Below are positions 52,301 to 62,400 of a DNA stretch of 64,000 bases, one piece after another (the first letter of the stretch is position 1; every line of letters starts with the position of its first letter). The translations under genes were made by a program, and so were the position numbers. The notes under the pieces were generated by a model that was given only the letters and a program-made list of their open reading frames with translations, did no database searches and was not told the origin of the DNA. Source of the DNA: Caprimulgus europaeus (lineage: Eukaryota > Chordata > Aves > Caprimulgiformes > Caprimulgidae); NCBI GenBank assembly GCA_907165065.1, contig OU015539.1, positions 744,001-808,000 of the forward strand, read 5' to 3'.

Positions 52301-54558
52301 ACTGGGCTTGAGAAGGAACTTGAGTAGCCTGTCTACCACATGCTAGGAGCTACTGAAGAAAAAGAACTAACAGACCTCAAAGCAGCAGTGGCAAGTGATT
52401 ATTTACACTTTCTCTTGATGTACCTAGGAAGCACCTGGCAATACTGAGGCTGTTTTAGTAAAATCTCATTCAAGTGTATAGTTCTGACCTTGAAATATTC
52501 TCCCACATTGAGTTTAAAATGGAACTAGAGCTCTGATGACCATTTAACAGTGATCTGGATGCATTATCCATCCCAAGACATCTGCAGCTCTGCTGATTTC
52601 CAGGTTCTAGCAGATATCACAGGTGTCAGACAAGAAAACCCAGCCCACCCAAACTCTACTGACTTCTGATGGAGACAAGAAAACAAGCAAGACAATCCTT
52701 TGATCTGACCCTGAAGGGATCAGAATATAAGAATTACTCAATTATTTATTTATTCCCCCCTCCCATCTTTCCTTACCTGAGCTCCTGTTAGTCTGGAGTG
52801 TAGCTGCTGTTTGGCTGTTTCTAACAGTTGATTCTTGGTCTTCAGTTCTGCTTCTAGTTTGTATCTGTTGAGAGGTCTGTGGAGACAAACATCAAAGATT
52901 TAGAGGCACAAATATCAGTATTACACACCTCCTCTTTAACTCCCACAAACACACCCTTTTTTGAAGCATTTGCTCATTTCTGACCAAGAGCTTCAATCAG
53001 CAAACTTGGCAAGAAAGCTGTGCATGGGTGAGAGCTCATCATAACCCCCCAAGAGGGAACATTACTGCACGAGGGCAACTAACAGAAATTTGAGGAAACA
53101 TACCCTCTTGTAGCTGTCTTCTTTGAAACTGGCTCCACTTTCTTGGCAGATTTAGGCAGCCTTAAAAGACAGGTAAAATACAATCACCAGAAGGCCACTG
53201 TATTCTTGCAGATTACCAAGTCTGTTACTTTGACAAAATCTGCAAAGTGCTAAGCCATTTTTAGGACATTTGCTGAGCAATAAACCCATTGGTGTTTTAG
53301 CCCCATTTACCCTTGGTTTGTAGCTTTGAAGACACCATCTGCTGGAATGTTTGTGGCAAAGTTAAAATTGGGATCTTTGCTGAATTCCAGGTCTGCTGCT
53401 TTGCTGACACATTGTTTCTTTGAAGGAAAAGCCACTTGCATTTCTGCAAGAAAAAGACAACAGTGAAAACACTACAGTCTACAAGAGATCATCATCACAT
53501 GCTGAACCACTGGATCTCTTAAGCCTTCAATTTGAAGTAAATAGCAATTTTTATCTGGCTAGAATAAAGATTTTAAGGTAGTGACAGCTAAGGGCAGTCT
53601 TCAAACTTTACCCAGGATAAAGGGTCCAGAACAAGCCACAGATAGCTCAGATGGTAGACAGTGTTAAAACACAGGTTAGCACTAATGAGAGAAGGTTTGA
53701 AAGTGATAATACAGGCATGGTAACAAAGGAGGTCTCAACATCAAGCAGACAGCACGCCACAGCGTTCCAAGCAAAGCTGTTCAGTACTGGAAGGAAAACA
53801 AACCCAGCCCACTTGAAATTCTCAGTTAAGAGAACTTCATATTTCAATTCACTATGAGTAGATACACTTCTAAAATAACGCTACAGAGAACTAGCTCTCT
53901 ATGTAAAGTTTATTTGGTTTGAAACCACAGCTTTGCTCAAAGGTGGGTGTAGAAAGCTTTTTTTTTTTCCACTCCCCCCAAGTCCAGTATTTTCTAGATG
54001 ATGTGCCCAGAAGCACAGCTCTACTGGAGTAACACGGGAGTTCCCAGTGACAGGCCAGCTCCGCTGTCTTTAACATTAAGCCCGGGTGCCTCCCATTTCT
54101 AAGATGCTGGAAGTAGTTTAGAAGAGGAACAGAGGAGCCGCTGAAGGGAAGGGCCTGTACGCTCAGGGCTGCTGCCCAGCCAGCAGGAGCCCCACCAGGC
54201 CCAGCCTCCATGGGCTGGGCTGAGGCAGTGAGCAGCGGCCCGCCCCGCTCAGCGGCGCACGTTTAGCATAAAATAACTTTAAAAAAAGGCTTAAACAGAG
54301 ACAAAACAGTTCAGTAAAGCTGGACCGAGCCTTCGCAACGGCCACCACAGAGCGAGGCAGCAGCGGAGCTCCCTGACAGAGGCCGCCTGCCCGCCGCGGC
54401 CTAACCCGGACACCGGCCCTCAGCACCCCGCTGCCCCACGGCCGGGCCGGGCCGGGCCGGGCCTGGCCGGGCGCTCCCTCTCGGAGCCGGTACGCACCTG
54501 CGGGGCCGGCGCGGTGGAGCGCGCTGTAGACGGGGATGCGGGACGGCTCCCCCTCCAT
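49386..54558 (-). CDS. KNSTRN: Kinastrin / SKAP (small kinetochore-associated protein); 8 exons
   Basis: KNSTRN binds spindle microtubules and kinetochores with astrin (SPAG5) and supports chromosome alignment and spindle positioning. Exons: 54558-54498, 53443-53311, 53160-53104, 52876-52777, 51102-50988, 50648-50593, 50444-50370, 49517-49386. All introns are GT-AG and phases match, giving 242 residues. The identity rests on the coiled-coil half, e.g. ELKTKNQLLETAKQQLHSRL, EKLIEELRLFNQTAAKE and the end DELEQLLAM, which parallel human kinastrin. Residues 6-9 are SRIP, an SxIP motif for EB1-family plus-end proteins; the N-terminal third is Lys/Ser-rich and probably disordered. The length fits the short mitotic isoform of mammals (about 240 residues) rather than the 316-residue form. 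The frame stays open upstream to an ATG at 54639, but that ATG lies in an NRF1 palindrome and is probably promoter. The 3' end abuts IVD. Confidence 0.93.
51848..52030 (-). mobile_element. CR1 LINE fragment in KNSTRN intron 5
   Basis: The plus strand carries reversed CR1 internal sequence: CTCTCAGCCTTTCCTCCAGT, GGCCCTTTGCTGGACTCTTT and TTTGGCCTCACCAGTGCTGA. It lacks the CR1 3' terminus, so it is an internal fragment or has lost its end. It is sense with respect to KNSTRN. Confidence 0.85.
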
Positions 54559-54594
54559 TTGGCCCCGCGCGCGCGCCCGTCCCCTCAGCCGCCG

Positions 54595-54600
54595 TTTGAA
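54595..54600. promoter_or_regulatory. CHR element TTTGAA
   Basis: TTTGAA matches the cell cycle genes homology region consensus bound by MuvB complexes (DREAM, B-MYB/FOXM1), 37 bases upstream of the KNSTRN ATG. Short motif; the promoter context of a mitotic gene makes it more credible than by chance. Confidence 0.45.
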
Positions 54601-54632
54601 TCGAACTCGCCGCCAAACGGCCGTGCGGCCCC

Positions 54633-54644
54633 TGCGCATGCGCA
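54633..54644. promoter_or_regulatory. NRF1 palindromic site
   Basis: TGCGCATGCGCA contains the full NRF1 consensus GCGCATGCGC and is a perfect 12-base palindrome, 75 bases upstream of the KNSTRN ATG. Confidence 0.6.
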
Positions 54645-54734
54645 GAAGCGCCCGCCCGCAGCCGCCGCCTGCGCGAGGGCCCCGCCCCAGCCAGCCGGGG
54701 AGGGCCGCTGTGGAGGCGGCGCGCGGCGTTTGAC

Positions 54735-54743
54735 TTTCCCGCC
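54735..54743 (+). promoter_or_regulatory. E2F-type site TTTCCCGCC
   Basis: TTTCCCGCC matches the E2F/DP consensus TTTSSCGC. A TTTGAC lies just before it at 54729-54734. It is about 180 bases upstream of the KNSTRN ATG. Confidence 0.5.
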
Positions 54744-55080
54744 TTTTCCCTGAGGGAAGGCGCTGAGGGGATGGCGGCCGCCCCGGGCGGGTGTCACGCT
54801 GCTCACCCTGGCAGCTCCCCTCAAGGCAGCCGGCCGCTGGCGGGGACGGCCTTCCCTGCCTCCTGCTGCCTCCCCGTCTTCTCCTTCTTTCCCCCCTTGT
54901 GGTATGAGCACCCGAGGCCCAGAGCCCTCAAGGCTTCTGAGGAGACCTCAAGGCTTCAGCCCTCAAGTCCTCCCTGCTGTGGCCTCAGCGTGCCAGTGCT
55001 GCCATTTGTGCTTGTGCCAGTTAAAATTGCCCTAAGTACTGTCAGCGGAATGGTGGCATCTGTATAAAATGTTTCCCAAC

Positions 55081-56482
55081 TTTATTAGATTATTTTTTTT
55101 AGTGTTTTCCAACACAGTTTTCAAAATGGGCGAGAAGTCCCTTAAACGGTGATGGAAGCAGCTCCCACATGGAGAGGATTCCAGTCCGTGAGGGCTTCAG
55201 TTGGCCTGAGGGCAGCTCTGGGTGCCAAAACACCCACCTGAACACCCAGCGTGAGACTCGCACTCTGAAAACACAACTGAAATACATTTTCTATTTCAGG
55301 CACTGGTAGGAGCTTTAAAAGAGCACAATCCTGACTGAAATCAGGCAGTCCTGGCCTGCCTCCCGCCGAGCAGGGAAAATTACCTGTGGGTGTCAGAAAG
55401 AGCAAATCTTTTTAAGATGTATACTTTCCTTTTGCTGGTTATAGTGGAAAATATACTAGGTACTTAAAAGATGAAGAAAAGGAACCACAGTGTTCTTGGT
55501 GAAAATGAAGCATCACTCAGATTTAGGAAAGTTTGCCATAAGCATTTATTTTAGGTCACCTTGGATAGAGAATGTTTTCTCTTTTTCAACAGATAAAGGC
55601 AAGGAAGTGTTTGTTTCCCTGTTTCTGGTAGAGGGGGAAAAAAAAAAGAAAGTAAAATTCAAGATTCACCAGATCTGCAAATTTTAAAAAGTTACAGGTT
55701 TGTGGGGAGCGCCTCGAGCAGAAACAAGCTGTGAAGCACCCGAGTCACTGAGGGGACGAGGACACTGCCTCAAAGGGGAAATCTCACACCGAAAATCTTT
55801 GGCAGTACTAGAATTTCTTCTGATAAAACAAACTGAAATTGTTGTTGAAAATAGATTTGGGCTGGATTCTGCAGCCTCCTGCATGATCAGTAAGAGACTA
55901 TATCAACTCAAAAGTCTGAGAATTTTTTATATCTGAACTATTTTGATGAGATCCATGAACCTGGACTTCACATAAAGCCACTTTTGATTCAGTAGAAAAT
56001 GAAAGACTCTTTTTTTATTAACAATACACTCTTCACTCGATATCTAGATTTTCATGGTTGTGGGTTTGGTATTTTTTTAATTTTTTTTTTTTTACATGAG
56101 CTCTCTTTCTCTGTTGTTGAATATCTGGGGAGATTCTCCTCATTATTTCTCTCCTATGCCATCTTGACAAGAAAACAAAATCTAATCACCTTGTAGGCAA
56201 TGACAAAACAGGTTTACTCGCTAAGTTTTGCAGTACAGCTGTGAATATGGCACCAGACACTGGAAGGTCAAAGGGCTTGTACTCCATCAAGACTGATCTC
56301 ACATCCTCTCACTAGCATCAGATTTGCTGGTTCTGTGAAAACACAGGTATTTCCACAGCTGAAACACTAGGAAATAAGTCTCAGCTCTAGGAGAGGTGGG
56401 AGGAAAAAACTGATATTTACAGTTCCGAGGAGGTTTCAGCTTCCCCTTTCTCCAGCAGCACAGTTTTGTTTTCTGCAAGGCT
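55081..56482 (-). other. DISP2: Probable DISP2 3' UTR with candidate AATAAA signals
   Basis: Downstream of the DISP2 stop the sequence is AT-rich and without coding potential. AATAAA on the minus strand occurs at 56014-56019, 55545-55550 and 55081-55086, giving possible 3' UTRs of about 0.5, 0.95 and 1.4 kb. Which are used cannot be told from sequence. About 500 bases separate the last signal from the KNSTRN start codon on the far side. Confidence 0.45.
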
Positions 56483-59400
56483 TCAGCTGTTGTAAGCAGA
56501 ACTTTGTGCACTAGATCGTTTGATCCAAACATCAGGCATGTCTGGCTGGCTGTTGGGTAACACAACCGGGCCTTCGCTCCCTAATCCAAATCGGTTTTTC
56601 CACGAAGAGCTGTTCTGCTGCGATGCTGCTGGAGAGATGTCAAAGACAGTCTCCCTCAGGTCCAGCCGCAGGGTATCCCTCTTGCCGTTCAAGTAACCTC
56701 TCTCCATTTGACTGTACGAATCAGACAGCTCTAAGACATCGGGACAAGAACTGGCTGATTCAGCGAGCTTTAGGCCTTGCTCAAAATCACTGATCGACGT
56801 CTCACTGGAGATGTTGAGCATGTCAAAGGAGCTGCCCAGAGAACAAAGGCATCTGTGAATTTTGTAGATGTCAGCAGCAGGGAGATGGCTGTTGTCTGAG
56901 GTATAATCCGACTGCTGCTGGGCAGTGTCACTAGAGCACTGTGATTTATTGAGCTGCCCTTCTTCTTTCATGCCAGCCGACTGGATGCGGTCCAGCCCAG
57001 ACCCTTCCCAAGCTTTCGGACCGTACTTTCGACATCGGCAATCTTGGCAGAGTCTCTCCCTGTGAATTTCTGCTCCTGAGCTGCTGTGCTTGTATGGAGA
57101 AGAGGTTTGCAAGGCAGGACACTGGCAGAGGGCAACCTGCTGGTCTCCAAGGGTCTCCTGCAGGTTCTGTCTCTCAAGGGAATGGTGCATTCCTATTCTG
57201 GGACATCTGTTGTCTTCCACTTGTGTGTCTTCGGAGAGCACTGACGGGCGGTTGGACAGCTTGCTTGTGGAAGTGCTGTTGTCAAAACTGTCGCTGAGTT
57301 TTCTGGACAAGGGCTGGAGCTCATATTGCTCATTTGCAGTGTTGGACTCCTGGACTTTCCGCAACCTGTTTTGCTTCTCATTCCCTCCACAGGCAAAGCT
57401 TCCGTTCAGCCCAGAGTCATCAGAATAGTCTTTCATGGTGTGGACACAAGGCCAAAGGATCTGCCCACAGTTCTTCTCTGGGCCGAAGAAGCAGCACAGA
57501 GACTGGAAGAAGAAGGTGGCAAACCCACAGCTGATACACTTGATCATCATGATGAATATCCCCAACTTCCTGTACGCCAGGACCGTCGCAGGCAACATAA
57601 TGACCCCTGCAGAGAAGAGAGCAGAAGCTGCCATGGCCGTGGCACAGCTCATCTGCTTCAGGGAAAAGGCCACTCGGCTCAGGCGGTCAGAATGGGGGCA
57701 CAGGTGATAGGAGATGCAGTAGTTGACAGTGAAGTCAACGGAGAGACCTACTGCAGCTGAAATGAAGAGAGACTCCACTGCATTGAGCTGCCACTCCAAG
57801 AGGACCAACAGGCCAATGGTTACCAGGACAGTGCCCGCAATGGCAGTGACAGAGAAAACGCTCAGGAGAACATTCCAGGTAGTGAGCAGCAGCACCACGA
57901 AGGAAATGGCTATGGAGAGCCCCATGACCACCATCATTTCAGTGCTGAGACTGTGCTGGAGGTTATATAGCTCCAGTTTACTGGTAAACCATCCGTTCTG
58001 AAGCCCCACGGGGGCAGTTTTCATTTCCTCTGTTACCCAGAGGTTGATTTCCTCGTAGAATTGTTTGGCTTTGCTGTAGTTGAAGCTATAGTGATAAATA
58101 GTTTGAAACTGCAGCACTAAGGCAGCGAGATTTCCCTCCCCGTCAAACCTGAGGCCCAGGTCGTACGTTTCTGCCCCTTCCCTGCCCTGTTCCAGGAGCA
58201 TCATTTTGATGCAGTGTAGAAAGACTTCACTTCCATAAGGGAAAGAGAACTGGTTACAGCAAAGGTTGAAGCTGTGGTCTTGCTGAGAGCACTGGCGACT
58301 GTCCATCCACCTGAGGAACTCCTCCATGAAGCACACGGTAGATTTCTGCTCTGTGTCGGGGTAATAGAAAGTTTTGTTCTTCACTTTTTGGCAGAACTCG
58401 AGGAGCCACTTCTGGGCATCAGGGTTTTGGATTGTGAAGGTGACATCTGTCACTAGGGTGCCGTTGCTCTTTGGATTGAAGTGGTCCCCATTATCCACGG
58501 GCAGGACGCCCCAGACCATTGTGACAGGCATACGCTGCCCCTCTCCGTGCTCCAGCCTCTCGAACATGAACTGGTGGCAGTACTCGGAATCGTACCTCTC
58601 AAAGGGGTGGCTCAGCCTGAACACCTGGACAGACGAGGTCTCGAGGGTCGGGAGTTTGAGTTTTGGGTTGGAACAGGAAATGTAGGCACCTCCTATCGCT
58701 AAGGCAGCAAACCAGCAGATCCAGATGTACCGAAACTTGATGACCCCACAAGGCAGAAGCTTTTCAAACAGGAGCTTGGAGGTTTCAGACAGCGTGTTCT
58801 GGAGACCCCTGAGAATATAATGGAGGGAGAGAGCGGCTCTCTTGTGGCCAGTGTTGTTCCAGTAGTCTTCTGGCTTGTAAACGCAGGTGGTTGCTACGTA
58901 GCGCTCATACAGCACGACCGAGGCAGGAAGCCAGGTCGTCATGAACAGCAGACTCACCAGCACGGAGGTGCCCATGTAAACAGCAAAGCAGCGGATGGCG
59001 ACGATGTTGCTGATGTAGCTGGCGTAGAAGGCAGCACCCGTGGTGAAGCAAGATGCCAGCATGAGATACGCAAAATGGTGCATGGTCTGACTCACCCACT
59101 GAGAAAGCCCAGCGGAAGGGCTCTGGTTCTTGCTGAGGTTCCAGAGGTCGAAGAAGACAAAGGTGTGGTTGGCACAAATGCTGCTGAGAACAATGACTGC
59201 TGTCAGGTTAACAAAAGGGAAGTAGGTGAATCTGAAGGCCACCTTGTACAAGAAGTAGGAGATCATTAAAGAACTGACGACAGCGAGCAGGACCATCAAG
59301 GTAATAAAGACTGAGCGTAAATAAAATGAAATGCTTAGAAAAATAGCTAATATTGCCAGGACTGGATACTTGGTATCCAGCAAAAGATAGTGCTGGAATA

Positions 59401-62400
59401 GTTTCTGTTTAAGGCCCAGGTCCATTCCGGTGATAGATGTATAATTATCAAACAGATCCCAGGATTCAAGGTTGTCTAAGTAGATCCCCATCATAGATGC
59501 ACCTTTCCTTGTAGGCAGAAACAGCAGGCTGTATTTGAGAGATGGCACTTGGTACTCTATCGTCTGGGGACTGAGGAAGTCTCTGTCCACCAAGAAGTGA
59601 AGAAGCTGGTAAATGGCGTTGAAACGGGTGCATTTTTCTGGGACTTTGGCACACTGAGAGTGTTTCTGTCTCACGGTCTCAGGACCGATGCAGGATGGAG
59701 TGAGGATGCCTTTGTGGTAGTCTGGAGCACAGGCACGAAGGAGGGCCAGAGTATGGGAGATGTCTCCTTGGGTTATCTCCAAACACGAAGACCTGTTGTA
59801 CAGGACAGCGATGTAGTTCCCCAGGGACCAGCTCGGGCAGCACTCGTTGGCTTCAGTACGCTGGCAGAGGTCTCTAAAGTGGACATGGGAGCGTATCTGA
59901 AAAACAGACAAGGGATGGAGCCCTGGGCCAGGCTGCCCAGAGAGGGTGTGGAGTCTCCACCTCTGGAGATGTTCAAACCCACCTGGACACCTTCCTGTGC
60001 AACCTGCTCGAGGTGACTTTGCTTTGGCAGGGGGGTTGGACTGGATGATCTCCTGAGGTCCCTTCCAACCCCACAGTTCTGTGTGTGTGTGTGCGTGTGT
60101 GTCAGACCCTCTCTGCACACTCCACCTTGCAGCCCCAGGTGCCTGTTCCCTGCCCCGTGCAGCAGTCCCTCCCTCCGGGTGTCCCAGCCGCGCCTCGCCA
60201 TCCTCCCAGTGGCAAATTGCAAATACTGCAGCTGCTGGAACACTCGAGCCTCTTGCAAAAATTAAACTCTGTCCATCATTTATATTTTATAACATCTGAT
60301 TTGGAACTTTGGATCCTATGGCAAACACAACTAATCCAATTAAACTTCCCACCTGCAAACCTTGCTGTCACGGTCTCCAGGATGACAGCTCCATTTGGGT
60401 AATTAGCTTCTGCTGCCCAAAAGTCTCAGCAGCGTCTGACGGACACCTTTGGCTTCCGAGCCAAGCTCTGGTTCAGTGGCTGTTTGCTCTTGTTCAGTGG
60501 CAGCTGCTACTTTGCAGCTGGACTTTAGTGACAGGAACCAGCCGTGTATTGCTAAGTGGGCAAAATGCTCTGCAGTCCTCTAGGCTGAAACCTGTTCTGT
60601 GGATGATGTTATTTTTGTCTGGCTTCCTTTCAGCTAGAGGAGTGACAGCGTGTATATATGTTCTTCCTGACATTACTAACCTTATCTTGTTCAATTTGAC
60701 ACATGGACTGAATAGCTTGCAAGTTCCATAAGCTCCCAGCAGTTGTGGACATAAATACCAGCTGGGAATAGCTCTTTTCTGAAATAAAGAAGGAAAAAAA
60801 TTATTAGGTAATGAAGATGAATCAGCCAGGCTGTTTGCAGTAGAATCTTTGTGCATAGAAAAAAAATTATATATATCTATATCTATTTAGAGCTATATAT
60901 TAGTGTTTATACAGCTGCTGTGGAGGGCTCCCTGGAGGGGAGCAGGTCACACAGACAGGAGCGGGGAGTGAGTGGTCACATCTGCCATGTGTGCTCTGAC
61001 CTCTGCTCCTCGCCCATCTGTCAGCAGCAGGAGAGCAGCGGCGGGGCACTGTCGACATCGGCTCTCCGCGCTGTCAGCGTGCGCTTAGTGAGTGCTGGCA
61101 TCTGGTTCCGCACCTCTGCACCAAGTGAGGGGCTTGGGGTCAGACAGGAACCTGAAGGACCTGTGGCTTTGGTGTTTGGCTGGTTTCAGAGGTGGAGTAG
61201 AGGCAGGGAGAGGAGTAAAAATATCTGCATGCTGGTCCTCTTTCACTAGTGTCCATTTTGGGACAAATTTTGGATGTCTTGGAGTTTTCCTCTTTTTTTC
61301 TCTCTAGTCTTTACTGCCACATACATTTCTCAAGGAGAAAAGAAGGAGCAGAGAGGGAGTGGGAGTGGAGAGGGAGTGGGAACGGAGAGGGAGTGGGAAC
61401 AGAGAGGGAGTGGGAACAGAGAGGGAGTGGGAACAGAGAGGGAGTGGGAGTGGAGAGGGAGTGGGAACAGAGAGGGAGTGGGAACGGAGAGGGAGTGGGA
61501 GTGGAGAGGGAGTGGGAACGGAGAGGGAGTGGGAACGGAGAGGGAGTGGGAACGGAGAGGGAGTGGGAACGGAGAGGGAGTGGGAACGGAGAGGGAGTGG
61601 GAGCGGAGAGGGAGTGGGAGCGGAGAGGGAGTGGGAGCGGAGAGGGAGTGGGAGCGGAGAGGGAGTGGGAACGGAGAGGGAGTGGGAACGGAGAGGGAGT
61701 GGGAACGGAGAGGGAGTGGGACGTGCCATTTTTTTTCAGAGCATTCACTTTTGATTTGGATAATGGTGAAAACATTAGTCCTTTTACTGGTGCTTTTAAG
61801 GCATATTTCTAAAGGGGCAAAGGAAGTATGGTTAAGTTAAGAAGAAACAACTCTTTCCATAATTTCAGAACTAGTTTTTCTGACCCCTCAGTTGTGAGGT
61901 GCTGTTGAGTTCTGGGTGTGTAACACTTACTACCCCATGGAGATTTCACTCACCTGGGGGACCACAAAAGAAACCATCTGCTCCGTAGATTTGTTCCACC
62001 ATTCTCCGTGTCCTCGCTTCTTGTTCTCCCTGAGCTGCCTTCTGTCCCCTGCTGATGCCGATGCCATCATAGCTAGGAAGAGAGCAGATCAGCTGTGTGA
62101 CTAGAGATCAGCTGGCTGGGAGTGACAAGGCTCTGGTGCCACACATAACACTGCTGCAGCGACAAGAGTCATCATAGTCTTAAAAAAGCATTGCTTGGGT
62201 GAGAGCTTTCGCTCTTGAGTTGGCTGTGCCCCTTTATAGGGATCTGAGACTAAGTGAGAAACTGCACCCCAGTTGCTGAGTCGCCTCTGCAGACTCTTAA
62301 AATAAACAGGGAAGAAAATCCCTGAAGAGTTTAGAGCCTAATTCCTCATTTCCAGAACAGGGAGCCCAAGTCTGCTGCAGGCAAACGGGCTTTAAACTCT

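Larger units (their letters stand above)
54360..54900 (-). promoter_or_regulatory. KNSTRN CpG-island promoter
   Basis: CpG-dense sequence covers KNSTRN exon 1 and about 350 bases upstream. It holds a CHR-type TTTGAA (54595-54600), a perfect NRF1 palindrome (54633-54644) and an E2F-type site (54735-54743), listed separately. There is no TATA box. This is the layout expected for a gene expressed in G2/M. The nearby plus-strand open frame from 54771 is not supported as a gene. Confidence 0.75.

Noticed and set aside
52270-52330. Possible endogenous retrovirus LTR start (TGTGATGGGTT...)
   Set aside because: Only a dozen bases resemble an avian LTR start, with no matching partner LTR, poly(A) signal arrangement or internal sequence.
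54559-54639. Upstream in-frame ATG that would add 27 residues to KNSTRN
   Set aside because: The extra residues are Arg-rich GC-island translation, the ATG lies within the NRF1 palindrome, and the CHR motif between suggests promoter DNA. Not excluded absolutely.
54771-55067. 98-codon plus-strand frame divergent from KNSTRN
   Set aside because: Composition is that of the island edge; no known divergent gene at this locus and no domain.
58820-59269. Plus-strand 149-codon frame and other frames antisense to DISP2
   Set aside because: They are shadows of a highly constrained coding exon on the other strand, with no independent domain.
59897-60118. N-terminal extension of the large DISP2 exon (74 codons)
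   Set aside because: It is CR1 and (TG)n sequence; a good acceptor at 59896 joins in phase to the exon ending at 60681, which continues the Dispatched sequence.
61249-61840. Frames of 131-188 codons on both strands over the 17-bp repeat
   Set aside because: They are produced by the repeat, which is stop-free in all phases, inside an intron whose flanking exons splice in frame.
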